A stretch of DNA of 64,000 bases, taken from the NCBI GenBank assembly GCA_033026295.1, contig CM065189.1, positions 13,645,203 through 13,709,202 of the forward strand, written 5' to 3'. Each line of letters begins with the position of its first letter. Position 1 is the stretch's first letter. A program made the position numbers and the translations under genes. Positions 23,601-37,770 of this stretch are shown here, piece by piece. Origin of the DNA: Channa striata. Taxonomy: Eukaryota; Chordata; Actinopteri; Anabantiformes; Channidae. The notes beneath the pieces are model-generated. The model worked only from the letters and a program-made list of their open reading frames with translations, made no database searches and was not told the DNA's origin.

Positions 23601-26600
23601 TTACACCACGAGTTCAAATCAATTCTGTCATTGTCAGTAGCTGGCAACACAAAACCCCAGAAAAGTGATGCATTATCGTGAGTGTGACCAGGATGGATGG
23701 GCTTCATAATAAAATTGCCACAATTATTGATTAACAGCTGAAAAATTGGGTCTGAGGTTTCATACAAGTTTCAACTTGATTAACTTTGGATAATTTATGT
23801 ATTAGAGGATATTCTGGAGGCCAGTGTTAATGCTGTGTATTTTATTGCCTTCCCTTAAATGATGATGTGCATAATTTATGAATATGTCTTGTGCTCATGT
23901 ACTTGTGCTATCCGCTTTTTCACACGGGCCTTGGCGACATGGGTCTCAGAATCATTACTGCACTTACTACAGTTGGGTGAAAAAGTTTAAAGTTGAAATT
24001 TTATTTCCTCAACAGAACATTTAATGCAAACTCGCTCACTGTAGTATTCCAAATGAAATGCCAGTACGAACTGTGAAGAGCATAATTGAGATATGAAAGA
24101 AACATGGAGGGTCAATTTTCTTTTTTGAAGTTTTACGTTCCTTCAGAGCAGTGTAAAAATCTAAAACAAACCACTCTGGACCTCACAATGTCTTTGGAGG
24201 AAACCTAAATAGACGTCGACAGTGTTCTGCACCACTCTGGGTTGGTTGGGAAAAGATTTTGTTACTTCTGATGAAACATTTGTGCTAACTGAGTTTAACT
24301 GACCATTACATATGATGTTGATTAAAATGTTTCCTTTTTTTTACTGTTTGCCATTCAATAGTAAGTCATAAGTAAAACTTTTATCCTTTTTGCAACATGT
24401 AACTATATTATGTTGCAATTTGCAGAATTTAGCAGTTCCATAAATCTGTACATCCCTTTTGGGATAAACTGTAATTACTATGGTGGTCTACAGACTTCTC
24501 TTTTAGCACTATCTATTTAAAATCTGTGTCGTTGTGAAGAAAAATATCTGTACACATAATTACTTTCCTTCAAGTCACAATTGAAGCAGTTATCAGCATG
24601 CTAACATAAACAAAGAAATAATAACTTGGAGAAAAGATCATACCTGCTAAGCATCAACATCTCTGTAAACTCGGTGCAATGCTTATTAGCATTTAGCTCA
24701 AAGCGCCTTTGTACCTGAATCACAGACCTACCAGCATCAGTGTTGACTTCAGACTTCCAACTGCACGTGTATCTCGTGCTCACGCGCCTTGAATGACTTT
24801 GATTATACACCTTTACGAACACTGCATGCGGACACAGACCGTTTGTGGTCAGGCTCCTGCATGGATGTGTTTTTTCAAGATGCAGCTATCAGGAGTCTGC
24901 AGCTAAGCCGTTATCTTTGCAGTTCATTATTATTAGAGAAAATGGTCTCCCCTCCCTCTCTGCTCCCAATTCTTACGCTCTTCATCCCTTTCTCTCTCGC
25001 CTAAGCCAACAATCCTCGGCCCCTCCTCTTTCCCATAGATCTGTTTTGACCTTGAGTTGCGACAAGACCATTTTATACAGCGTCCATATTTGTCCAACCT
25101 GACAAGATAAGCAGGACAGAAATACATCAACATGAAAAGGTTTTTTATCTTGATTCATTTATGGAGAAAGGCAAAGGAAGAAAGGGAAGGGAATATTCAC
25201 ACGGAAGACAAAGAAGACAAGAGACTACTTTATACATATTTTAGGAAAAACATTTCTCAGATTTGTATCTGTAACAAATATAAATCTGGAGTTTTATAGA
25301 ACAATCAGCAATCCCCAGTAAAACGGGGCAATATTGTTTTGTCCATTAAATGACGCATGGTTAGGTTTCTATGACTGAAAATGGAATTAGAGTCAGTTTA
25401 AGGGTCAATTTCTAGCAAAGCTATTTTATATTTGCGCCTCACTGCTATCTTAGTATTAATGACATCTGGTAAAACCACATTAATTTGATTGTTAACGAAA
25501 CTAAATGATAAAAACATGACTGATTAAACTAGTGAGGCTGTCCAGTGTTTCGCTTCTGCTTGAGTAAAACTACTTTTGATTACAGATATAATACATTTTA
25601 TATTAGATATGGTTTGAGTTGCTTTCCTGCGTAGAGTGCTCTTGACCGTACATATCATGCATGAATTTTTGAAATGATATTAAAAAAAGTATAGCTTCCT
25701 CCTTTGTTACCCATTTGATGCAGTTCATATACAGCAGGGAATACAGTGCATGTACTATTTACCCTAAAAAACAGTTTATTCTCATTTTTAGTTTGATGAA
25801 GTGAACATTGAGAAATACAAAAGTTCGAGAAGGTCATTTCATGTACAACCACCGCCTAAATAACTGAACTGGGCATGGAAAGAATTGATCTTGTGTAATA
25901 CCGGAGCAAACTCATGGATCACTTTTTCAGCACTCTCAAAAATTCACAGCTTGCCACTCGATGCTTTTACAGGCGCATTAAACTTAAAGACATTTGAGGA
26001 TGTCGGTGATAGTGAGGATATCGGATTTAAAGGGAAAAGGCCATGAGAAACAAACAAACAAAAAATAAAGCATTTCATGAAGGTTGACTCATGGGAATTT
26101 GCCTTGAGATCACTTATCCCACAAGCTCGGTCCTCTGCCCCTGAGATGAAGCTGGATTCTTCCAAGGTAAATAACTTAATTTTTGAATGTTGTTGTTGAA
26201 AGCACCGAAAGAAGAAAAAACTCTTGCTGGAAATGCTAGAATATGGGCTTTTTAGTGTGATTTATATTTCCCAGAAGACTTGGCTGACATTCATCTGCCC
26301 TTTTCCTCTTCAGAACCAGTGAAGGCCACACCATCTTATCGTCACCTTGCCATTTGGGATGCAAACCTTTAACCTTTTCACGCTAAATGCTCCATCATCT
26401 GCCTCAGCGCCCCCCGCCGCCACCGTCCAACCCTGACCAAGAAGCACTTTAAAAACATTTCAAATTTTAAAAAGTTGTGCTGATTGATGCATTCAAACAA
26501 GACTGAATACAGAAAAAGCCCCAGCCTTTGACTTTTAGAAAGTTGGATCATAACGGAATGCAGAAATATGACATTTCTAAAGCCTCCTGACTTTTGTAGT

Positions 26601-29169
26601 GAGTCTGTCTCTGGGTGAGGCAGCATGTTTAAATCACCCTAAGAAAAGTGTAAAAAACAGGGGAAGAGAAAGCCTCGGGCTGTTTTAAAAAGTTCCAAAA
26701 GTCCCCACTGAGTTACTGAGGTGGGACATGGGGGAGTCAAGGTACATTAAAGGTTTGTCTTTGTGGAAAGAACATGTGTGTGCGTGTCTTTGTGTGTGCA
26801 ACAAAAATAACGAGAAGTTCCCTGTTGCGTGGACAGTACAGTATGTGCAGGTGTTTGGTATTGAAAAAGAGCTTATTACCACTTCTTCAGCAACTTGGTA
26901 TTTCCGACCAAACAACTCGAGCATGACAGCATGTGCATACTGATGATCAAACATTTTACCTGAGCAATTGCATCACGGGTTTAGAGATTTCGGAGCCCGT
27001 GTTCACCGGCAGTCACTTCATTGCACCCAGCAGTTTGTGTGTTTGCGCAGTTGTCTTTTCATGATGTTCAACGCTTCATACATCTGTCTGCCTTTACACA
27101 GCACACCGCCTGACAAATCTGTGAGTTACTCCAAAATGACTTTCAGAGGCTCTTGCTGTCCTCCTTGCTGTGAAATGTAGCCGAGGAAATGGCTAATGGC
27201 AGAGTGTGCAAGGAGAAAAAATGTCAAGCAATTTCATGCCTTTGTGCCTCCGTTGGGGAGCCAAGCTGATAATTTAATCAGTAGTGAAAGACTAGCTTCA
27301 CTCCTCCACAACTTCAGCCATTCCATCTATTGTTCATTGACTTGTTTTTGTTAAAAACGAGACAGAGTTCAAGACAGACATTTACACTGACAAAAAGAAA
27401 GTGAGGAAAAGAAAGTATGCACAGGTACGGAAAACATGTGAGGCGCTTCCAGTCCGGTGGTGAGTACACGGTACATCTCCATCTGATGGGGCTGTAACAA
27501 ATATTAGGGCCAAAATACATTACTACATCTATCATGTCATGATATCTAAAATAATTTGTCAAATTCATCTTTAAACTAGTTTTGTGTTTTTTACAGATGA
27601 ATTACTCACAAAATGCAAGTGAAGTGAGGTAGAGCGTCTGTAACCAATACTGTTAGATCTTGTAGATCTCTCTTTTTTTTTTTTAATCCAAAAACCTCAG
27701 AGACTTGCGAGCTCACTTTTCTTAGGGGCAGATAGACTGTCACACTCTTCTGTCCAAAAAAATACAATATGATTTACTGCAGAAGTAGCCACAGAGCTAC
27801 ACGCTGTGGCAATAGCTTGCATCCCCCCCGGCCCACAGGTCAGATACATGCATACAGGATGCCTCCAGTAAAACCCACATGATACAGTGAATGCAGCTTT
27901 TTAATTGATTGTGCATCATTAGTCTCTGGTGGTATCAGGTAAGCTTTACATTTTTTCTCTCCAAGCCCTTGGACTGCTGGAGTCCGCAAGTAGGTGGCAA
28001 CTAGCGTTAAGGTGCAATATCGCCACCTCTGATGGAATGTCAGCCAGTGACTGACTCTGGAATATTTGTTATATTATTGTATGTGTAATGTTCCACATGA
28101 TACCAGTATTTAATTTTTAATATAAATACTGTTAAATGTAAAAATATGTTGTGTGTGTTTGATTCATAAAGAAAAATTAAATCTAAAATTTAAAAAATGT
28201 ACTGCAAGTATTTAACGGGATTATGTAGCTGTTCTGATGACGCCGATCTCATTGAAGAGCACAACCAGCAATGCAATTTTTTTTTTTTAATGAGGCTCGA
28301 TCACCATCAATCAAAAAAATTCCACATTCAATTTCAATTCAATTTCAACTCAAATCTCCTTATTTGTCATTTAAAATGGCATAAAGGTAACTTATAAAAA
28401 CTTCAATCAATAGACACAGAACCAAAGCAGTTAGTTTCATAAATATAAATGAGCATTCATGAACTTTTATATTGTGTCTTTCAATTAAAAGGTGGTATAT
28501 TTACCATATAAATAAATCAGGAACAATACAAAAGAAAACAGAAAGTGTCCTTGTCTTCTTTATATTATTTTAATTCCAAGACACAGACTTGTTTGCTGCT
28601 TTTAAGCCAAGAAGCAAAAAAAAAAACTGAAAAATGTCTGAAAATATAAAGTAACTTGTTTTTCATGACAGTCGAATGTGAAAAAACACACAAAAAGGTA
28701 AATGTTCTTATTTGTTCTGCTCCCAGTCGAGATGTGAGGTTAGAAAAACAGCAGGGGCAGTCTATAGTTTGTTTTCTTAGCACCGTCTCAGCGTTTTGTA
28801 CAGCAGAACACAGAGCTCCATCGGCCCACAGTATAGTTCCTATCAGCAAGACTTTTATAATGATGTGATAAGGGCAGGGATGCAATCGGCAGTCCAAAGA
28901 AAAAGAAAACTAACTCCTCTTTTTTTAGATTTAAGTTATCAATTTAATCAAAATAATATTAAACTAATTGAAAAGTACACCACTGAACAAATTCAGCTGC
29001 AAAGGCATGGATTAATGTTGGCAGACACAAGGCTCAGCATGATGCTGGAATGAGACATTTTAGGCGTCTGCCACTGTCTTTGTTAGATTAATGACATCTG
29101 TGGCAAATGTATTGCAGTCCCTGTTATTTAATGTGCCTCGAAAATGGTACTATCTTGTTCTTTTCAAAA

Positions 29170-29215
29170 GATTGGATGAAACTTTAATGATCCCTGTGGG
29201 GTAGCTGGATATTTG
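29170..29215 (+). repeat. Short retroelement-tail-like fragment
   Basis: The sequence AAACTTTAATGATCCCTGTG followed by GGG resembles the ACTTTATT(G/A)ATCCC...GGGAAATT phrase found at the ends of fish retroelements. A related piece is at 44303-44340. The fragment is too short to name. Confidence 0.35.
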
Positions 29216-30846
29216 CGGCATGGAAAATGATACAGATAAGAACAGAACAAACAGAGTACTGAAGATAATTCGATAAGTGATTGTTACAGCAGAACCTTCT
29301 AGGATTAACAAATGGATTCAAAAAAAATAAAAAAGCAGGAAGAAGAACACAGTGTTTCTTCACTGACAGATTTACAGGTTACAATCATATCTGAGCGTGT
29401 ACAACTGTTCATATTATCAGTTATACAGACGGAAGAACGTATGTTGGGAAATGAGATTGAGCATGTCACTCTGCTCTCATAAAAAGTGATAAAGTGCACG
29501 TGGGAACGGCTCGTAACGCCACCGTTTCACTTTAATGTACAGAAATCACTGCCTTGACTGCAATCTCGGCTGATAAGACTAAAATGGCTTGTGGCACAAA
29601 ATGGGCATTTTTCGAACTTATTAGACGCGCTATTCATCGTGTGCTGTAATCTTCTTCAAAATGAAATGAAGATGGCTCAAAGAGAGTATAGCCCTGTGTT
29701 GTCACCTCCCCACATCAAATGAATCTTCACAGGGAAAGCGGATTTGCATATTTTCTGCATTTTAGGCATTGTATCCATGTGCACTGTTTTGCAAATCAAT
29801 AAATCGGATTCTTGAGGTATTATAAGTCAAAAAAGTATGTGTGTTTTAAGAAAGTTAAACTGCATATTCTCCATGCAGTAAGATGCAGGGATTTGTCACT
29901 CACTATAACTGCCAACGCAGACCCTCAACTGCAGCATCAGCAAAAAAAAATACAGGTCAGAATTTTCTTAAAACTAATTCAACATTCAGATATTTGATTT
30001 ATAGATGAAAATTGAATGTATAAAAATGCAGTGGATAAGAAGATAAAAACAAAAGGTGCAGTGGGTCATTCTGTCCCCCTAGTGGACAGAAGGGGAAAAG
30101 GAAATGCATGAAGACAGAAAGGGGGGCAGAATAAAGACCACAGGAAGAGAAACAGGGGAAAGCAAAAACAGAGTGTTTTGAAAAGAAAGAAAGATCCAAC
30201 CAGAGGCAAATACAATCAGACGAGAACTCGGTGCTTTTCTCTCTTTCCCTGCCTCATTGCCTGCCCTCCTACAGTCAGACTATCAGTAGCTCCCTCAACA
30301 CTCCTGCCGGTCCCTCGCCTCACGGCTGGATTCTGGCTGTTCTCAGTCTCTCTCTCAGCAAAAAAAGTACAAACAGAGAGTTCATATTAACCTTTTCATA
30401 TTCATCTCATCGCTCTCCAAACTCTCTGTCTTAGTTTATTGCCATATTTACTGCTTTTTAGTTTACCTCACTCCACGTTTCCTGTCTCCAACGGAATCAT
30501 GATGCTTGACCTTTCAGCTAATGAATTGGATATTTTCATATGGAAACATCTTTTAGAAATTGTACAAAAACACATAATAATATAAGTGATTAGAAATTCA
30601 ACACACACACAGCATGGCCCAGCTGTCATTGGAGTAACCACAGACTCCTCCGAGGAAACACATGCAAACTCTGCACAGGAGGGCCACAACAGACAGGTAG
30701 ATCTAAACTGGGACCTTCTCTCTGGTAATACATTATTAATATTAAATTACTACGCATTTAATTAAAATCACATACTATTAGGCCACACAAAATCAGATTC
30801 AAACTCTTTGAGGGTCCTTGGAAGTTAATAATCGTGTTAACCAAAC

Positions 30847-31260
30847 CAGTGTTTCTCAAATAGCGCCGTGCGTACCCCTAGGGGTACTTTGGAGTACTGC
30901 AGGGGGTACGTAAGATCGTTTCATAAATCAGTTTAAAAACATAACTCATGCATAATTCTTAAAAATATATATAATTCTAAAAAATTAAATAAAATGCGCC
31001 CATTTTCCATCCAGTCATTAGCGACCATAATCAAATAATCACTGACACTGGACCACCGGTGAGCCAGTGGGAAGCCAGTTTACATACTGAATTATAGATA
31101 AACATCAAGATGGACTCATTGTTAAAAAGTAGCAGCACTGCAGCTGAAAAAATGTGTGGGACTAATTCTGTCAGAGGGGGAACATTATTTAAAAAAAGAG
31201 CCAGTGAACTAAACTAAAGTACTATCATGGATGTATGGTCCTGGTACAGGTCTGGGGGTT
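30847..31260 (+). mobile_element. hAT transposon remnant with terminal sequence and ORF start
   Basis: It starts CAGTGTTTCTCAAA (30847-30860), a terminal inverted repeat typical of hAT elements (CAGTG...). The hAT family's GTACCCCTAGGGGTAC block follows at 872-887 of this kilobase (30872-30887), a perfect 16-bp palindrome. At 31110-31217 a short frame of 35 codons begins MDSLLKSSST and ends at TAA, resembling the start of a hAT transposase. The opposite terminal repeat was not seen nearby, so the copy is truncated or internally deleted. Confidence 0.65.
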
Positions 31261-33186
31261 AACATTTGTGTTAATATTTCAAATTTATAATCACTGAGCT
31301 CATGCAACATAATGGTTGAACACACAATAATAGTCTAACACAGAACTGCTTTTCTGTGTTTGGATTGCGAGCGTGTGCGTGTGTGTGTGTGTATGCACAG
31401 GAGATGTTATATGAATATTTGTGAGTGTGTCTCTGTGAATTTATATGTGTGTGTTTAACTTCAGTGTTTTCTAATGTTATTTATCGGCTGTGATTTCAGT
31501 GTCTAGCCAAAACAGCCTCCGGCCATTTGTAATAGTCTTTATCCACAGTGGAACATTTGGCTCTGTCGCAAAATCTGATATTAACAGCCGTCTATCTTTG
31601 CAACCCACACACACAAACACGACAGCTGAGCTAACGTACATACACAGAGACTCACAAACACGAGGAACAGATGTGTGGCAATATGGTGGGACTGTTGAAT
31701 ATTTACTGGGTATTGTTGTTTTCGCATATTCCCCCTCAAGATGTGTACAACAGCAACCAATGATAAACAGCTGAGGAAAAACAATAACCAACAAAGATAA
31801 ACAGTAATCAACAAAGGCAAACAGTGACAGACCAACAATGTCTGCAGTTTACTGAGGCGCTGTTCCAACGCTCTGTGAAGCAATTAAAAAAACAGAAATC
31901 CCATTAATATGCAACAATAACGTGTAGGAACAGTTGGAGACATGCTGAAGGTGTCAGCGATGCCATGTTCCAAGGAGACAACAGTAATGCAACGTGAAAA
32001 CGCCAACTGGAATATTAAATGTACTTCCATTTCTTTCAGAACTCTGCATAGCGAGCTCAAGGACTCTCCTGAAGGCTCAGGTTCGATGCTTTCCTCCCCC
32101 TAACTTCATCTGACAATAGAAACTGGCACTTTTTAAACACATCTCACAAATTAACCCGCAATGGGACTCGCAGCAGACATTTTCCCAACAAAGCGTTTAA
32201 CAAAAATATTAGGACATAAACTAATTCCTACTGAAGGAGACAGGGCTGGTACATGATGGAAACATCCTCACAAAACCAAACTGTGAAAACGGCTTCTGTG
32301 TCTTTTCATCTTCACAAACTAAAAGTGTTTGTAACGGTTATTCTGTCGCCTGGTGTTTTATCCGGTGAATGTTACTAGTTCATCATAAGATAGAATTTTA
32401 ATGCTCATGAGTTCCCGATGTGCTTTTTCTTTGTTCTTTCTCTGATACAATCGGGATTGTTCTAGCATCCTTATAAAAGGGTCCTGATCCTTGTGATTAT
32501 TAAAGAAACGCCGCTATGCAGACATTAAACTGTGAAGCATGCCTTATCTCGTGAAAATTGCATTTATCAACTTGCACCCCAATGAGTTCCAGTCGTATTA
32601 TATTGGAAAATATAAATTTCTGATTAGGATGCTCATGTGTAACTGACTACAATTAGGACCAGGCAGAAGAAATGTGTCAGGACATCCCCACCAGCAACTT
32701 CATTATCACTAAAATTTAGGGCATATTACCAAACATTATCATCTGGTAAAAATTACTACACCAATTTATGGAAAGTAAGATTCTAACAAATAGCCAGAAA
32801 CAAAATTCAGATGCACTATGGATCGTTCCCATAACTGTGCTTGCTTGTTATTGTGCGCCTTCCCTCTCCCTCTTTGTTCTCAATGATTTCCCCTCCATGT
32901 GTAATCAATGAGAGCCCGAACAGAGCGGGACAGGCCTGGCTGTCCTTGTTGTACCAAGGAGAAAGGAAGTATCAGCTTCATCCAAAATCGAATCCTGGTA
33001 CAGCAAATTTCAGAAAGTTGATGCACTTTAAGGCACTTATATATTTAATGAATTGGAAATGTACATCTTGTCTAAAAAAGGCTTCAGTATAAGGATTTTC
33101 ACAATTTAGAAACTTCTCTGAGTCACAAGTGAAAAGAAGATATAAAAAGAGTCCAAACATCAATCCAACGTATCAAATGTTTCAAA

Positions 33187-33214
33187 AATAATAATAATAA
33201 TAATAATGATAATG
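33187..33214 (+). repeat. (AAT)n microsatellite
   Basis: About nine AAT/ATA trinucleotide units, ending in an imperfect ATG-containing unit. Confidence 0.9.
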
Positions 33215-35249
33215 AAACCCTCACGTTATTCAAAAACCGTCATGCAAGTGAACTTCTTCTCTAAAGGAAGCAGTGGTGTGAAGGGAAACCTCTTTCCCAA
33301 AGGCACAGTTCAAAGAGAATGTGGCTCATTCTAAATTTTAATGATTTCCAATTACTTTGACACAAACCCCAACTTTTTAATCAAGAAACAGCTTGGGGCA
33401 GGCTTAGTGACTGGGTTTTGGAGCTAATTAGGTGGTGTACTTTGCCATCCCACACCATGCTCCTCCATCTGGCTGCTCATACAAAACCTGGATAAATCAA
33501 CTCTGCTCGGAGACCCCTCGAAACTGTGCATGGGAAGTAGGCCTAATTCCGATCACACTGTTGTTTCTACCAGGCATCTGAGGATTGTAACCTCAATTAA
33601 AACGTAAAAGTGAAATATGCTTCTTCTTCTGATGTTAAACTTCCAGACACTGTGTATCATTAGTTAAACCTTTAACTTTGGGCCATTCAGGTATTGAACG
33701 TGAATGCGTGTTACTGCTCATCTTTTCAAAATCCACTCAAGATCTGCTATAAAAGCGGCAAAATCAAGGAAACTGAACCAATGAACATGTTGTTTGGAAA
33801 CTTTTTCTCAAAGATAGTGAGACTTTTGAATGTGAGGCTGTGAATGAAAGGAAAATGGACGACACAGGCTGATGTTCCTACTTCAAGGACTCATAACATT
33901 TTACTGTATCTGGGTTAAGTTGCATGTACCCGTAGGACGCAGGACCATTAAGTGATATTAGTACTCGTGTCATTTATGTACGTACAGAGAAACACGTTTG
34001 ACAGCTTTTGGTGTCACATCTGGACATTCATTACGCGGAAGAAGATCTTAAACGGTTGAAGAGACTGATTAAACTAAGTAGGAAAAGCACACGGTGCCTT
34101 GTAAATGCTCAGATCTGAGATTTTAATAAACCTGCGGACAAGCCAAATCAGTTTTAGAGAAACTCTGTTTAGTTTCAGTTATGTTAGCACAGGTTCGGAC
34201 TGCCACGGTGCTCACGTGCGAGTAGGAAACATGTCACTTACAAACATGAATGCACAACCACTTCATGACTTCAGTTAATATAAGTTACTAAAGTAATAAC
34301 TTGGGCCCCTGGTTCGAAAGGAAAAACAGAGAGCTGCCTCCACTCTGAAAGTCCTGTGAGTCCTAAGAGTTTCCTGTCTTTGCCCTTTACACATATACTG
34401 TGTAAATCATTGAGATGTAGTATTCTTCACACTTTTTAATACATTCTTAATAACTCCTTTTTATGTGGAGATTGTTCTTTTTGCAGCGAAAGCAGTTTGT
34501 ATATTTCATACGGCTCCATATCTGAGGAGCATAGTGCCCGAAAGCAAAGTTTTAAACTGTCACCCTACAGTATTTTCCTCTTTCTACATAAAATCCTTTC
34601 CCATGCCCCTGATTCTGAGAGGGCTCACAGTCCTCTTTAACTTTCTTGGATGGAAGGATAGATAGATACACGGGGCACAGAGCACAAATCCTCCTGCAAT
34701 GCACTTCCCTGAATTAGGGCTAACTCTCCCCAGGGAGTCTTCTCATGACCCCAGAACTTGGAGAGGAGAAGAAGGCATGGAGGGAGGGATAAGAGGATGA
34801 AAGGGCGGATAGAAACACGGAGGTATTGACTGTGCAGCAGCTTGCTTCTCGCTGCTGTAGAGCCAGCCATCAGATGAAATTAGAGCCCTGAGGTAACCCA
34901 GCGTCCCCAGGCGTCAGTGCAGCGATGCTGCTGATGTGAGACTCCTCCAACTTTTTTAAAAAGAGTTAATTGTTGATTGATTTTTGTCTTTCTGTAAAAA
35001 TAATGCTCTCCATTCTAGTAGGTTTCCCATTGCCACTTCTATATAACACAAGCACAGACCAGTTTCATCCTCTGGATTTTGCGTCTTTATGCATTTTTTT
35101 TATTCAACTTTTGAATTTTGAAATTGGTTTTTAATTGTTGTGTTTTATTAGAGTTTATTATTACGTTCATTTATCTGCTGCCTTGTGATGTTCTACCTGT
35201 ATCTCACCGTTTGCTTTTTGGCAAAATGTTTAATGTCTCCTCACTGTAT

Positions 35250-35415
35250 GCAGTGCTTTTATCCAAAGTGCTTTACAGTGTTGCTGCTCATTAAAACCAT
35301 TCACGCTCACTCACACACCAGTGTCAGCATCTGTCATGCGATGTGCACATCGGCCCCACCAGAAGCAAATTGCTGTTTAGTGTCTCGCCCAAGGACACAC
35401 ATGTAGCCAGGAAGA
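35250..35415 (-). repeat. Teleost dispersed repeat copy
   Basis: The plus strand reads GCTTTTATCCAAAGTGCTTT, then CATTCACGCTCACTCACACA. Later come CACCAGAAGCAAATTGCTGT and TTAGTGTCTCGCCCAAGGAC followed by ACA. The order matches the copy at 37561-37770 and is the reverse complement of the family member at 4511. Confidence 0.7.
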
Positions 35416-37178
35416 ACTAACAACTGGCCTAATTTTGAAAAATGTCTTCCTTGCTCACTTGTGGGACGTGTCTTAGCGTCCAATTACTTTTTACCCTCTG
35501 GAGACTCCAACCCAGTCATTGTGCTGTGGACTGCACAGATAAACATGACTCAGTCTTCTGTTTGACTTTGGAATTAGGAAATATGTTACTGCTCACACAG
35601 CTTGATGGACAAGTGACGGTGGGGCAAATGAAGGCACAACAAGAATAGACGGGGGATTAGCACCTACTGTAGGCAGACATGGGATAGGATTAAATTAAAA
35701 GTATGTTAATTACACCACCATCAAGGCTTATTGACTGGCGGACTGTCAATCTAGCTTTCCAGCCACTCGTCTGCGTTGTTGTCTGTAGTTTTATAGGCTG
35801 ATTGAAGCTCTTCTCTCTCTACCTCAGTCTCTGTCTGCACTTTTGGCAGCTCGCTGTCAGTATTTACTGAGTGATTCCAGGACTCATGTCACTCATTTTT
35901 CCACAAACATCATTTGTATTTTGGTCCACATTCTCCTTGTTAACCACATCTCGAGTGTATTTATGTGACACTATTTTTTTCCTCTCTGTTTTTTCTCTCT
36001 CTGTCGACTCAAAATCGTGCCTCAAAAAGCCGCACCGCTCACTGGTGAGAACAAATGCAAGAAACAAAGTCTGATGTTGTCATCTCTCACAAGTGAGATG
36101 TCGAGGGCAAATCAAAGCACTAATAGGAAACTGTCAAACAAGTAAAAAGCTGGATGTGGAAATGATGATTAAACAGATAAAATATAACGTGCTTTATGAA
36201 ATCATAAAGGCTTAATTGTTTGACTTTTGTAAATCGATCCACCAACGGATCCCATCTGGGAATTGTCTGTGATGAAGCAAAAAGCAAGAGAGGGAAAAAG
36301 AGTGCTGAAAAATTACTGTTTGACAGAACCAACCCTGTCTGCTAAAACGTACATTTGCATGCAACTAAACTCAAATGAGATAACATTTTTTGTATAATCA
36401 ATGAATGGATTATGTACCAATGCCAGTATAGAATAAATGAAGTGTTACAGTTATCGAGGAAGGTGGTGGACTGTCTTCAAAGGCTGATATGGGTTTGGTT
36501 TAGGCAGCAAAGAACCCTGTAATTTGAAACCCCATTAATTTGCTTCCACCAAGGCCGAGTTGTTTTCATGTGTGAGGCCAGTGTATCTGTAATCCTAATA
36601 AAAAGACGTGTGCAGGGTCTTTTTGTCATGTAAATTCCAAAGATGATTTATGTGACGTTGATGGAAAATCCCCCTTCTTAAACTTAACATCGATTGCCGC
36701 ATGACTGCTATTTATCACAAGTTCTCGCTTTTTCAAATTCATAAAACGTAGCAAAAAATTTGGGACTATCTATAGTCATATCACACACTTGTAAGGGAAA
36801 TACAACAACGACCTCATTAAGAAAACAAGGTGTCCTTGAACACCACGGTAATTAAAAGCAAACATAAAGAATGGCTCATTATCTTTAAAATAACAAATGT
36901 TTAGATGACAATAATACTAGCATGTAGATAAATAGTATTTATTACTTTACTTACACTTTTACTACAATTTAGGGCGAAATGTACATTTCCCTTTAAACTG
37001 TAAGTAGTGGCTGGATTAACTACTAAATACACAGAGAATGTAAAATCCGATCCAGCTTTGGACCGGGTTTGACCTGTTGGAAACTCATTTTAATCTTGTT
37101 TTCGTTAGCTGGCAGCTAACAGGAGGCGTCTGCTGCCATCAGAACAGGTTGGTGATTCTAATGCATATATTGGGCGTC

Positions 37179-37180
<2 letters not shown>

Positions 37181-37210
<30 letters not shown>
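37181..37210 (+). repeat. (CA)n microsatellite
   Basis: Fifteen CA units. Confidence 0.97.
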
Positions 37211-37212
<2 letters not shown>

Positions 37213-37560
37213 TGAGAGCCCTCAACAATGAAACAGACTAATGCTTGGAGGGCTGTCCTTGGCTTTCTGACTGATTTAGTAATGATTGACGTCAGTTAGG
37301 TCTGATAAAGGACATGGTTCAGACCTATGATGGCACTGCACAGATGGGGGTCCCCACTGTATCGGTGGAGCGGGGGGTTTTCAGTCCTGTCTCAAAATAC
37401 TTTTGGTTTTTATTTCACCCTTTTATCAGTAATGTAGAGACACACGCCCGTCCGTTGTGTTGTTGATGATCCTACAGACATCAGTCAGATGTATATTCGT
37501 GAGGAAAGTGGATGTTTTTCGAATGATCTTCGTTATGTTCTGTAATACATGGTTTGGTAA

Positions 37561-37770
37561 ATGGCCGCTTATATAGCACTTTTATCCAAAGTCACAACGT
37601 TGCTTCTCATTCACACACTCACACCAATTATGAAACGACCCACCAGGAGCAACCGGGAGTTCAGCATTTTGCCCAAGGACACTTTGACACCAGGAGGGAC
37701 TGGGAATCGAATCGGTGACCCTGTGGTCCGTGACGACTGCTTGCCAACTAAGCTTCAGCTGCCCCATGGG
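37561..37770 (-). repeat. Teleost dispersed repeat copy, fuller version
   Basis: The plus strand reads ATGGCCGCTTATATAGCACT, then TTTATCCAAAGT and CATTCACACACTCACACCAA. Then follow CAGCATTTTGCCCAAGGACA, GGGAATCGAATCGGTGACC and GACGACTGCTTGCCAACTAA. On the minus strand its end looks like a tRNA A-box/B-box head (GGTTCGATTCCC-like), so the element probably reads on the minus strand. It is better preserved than the 35.25 kb copy. Confidence 0.75.
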
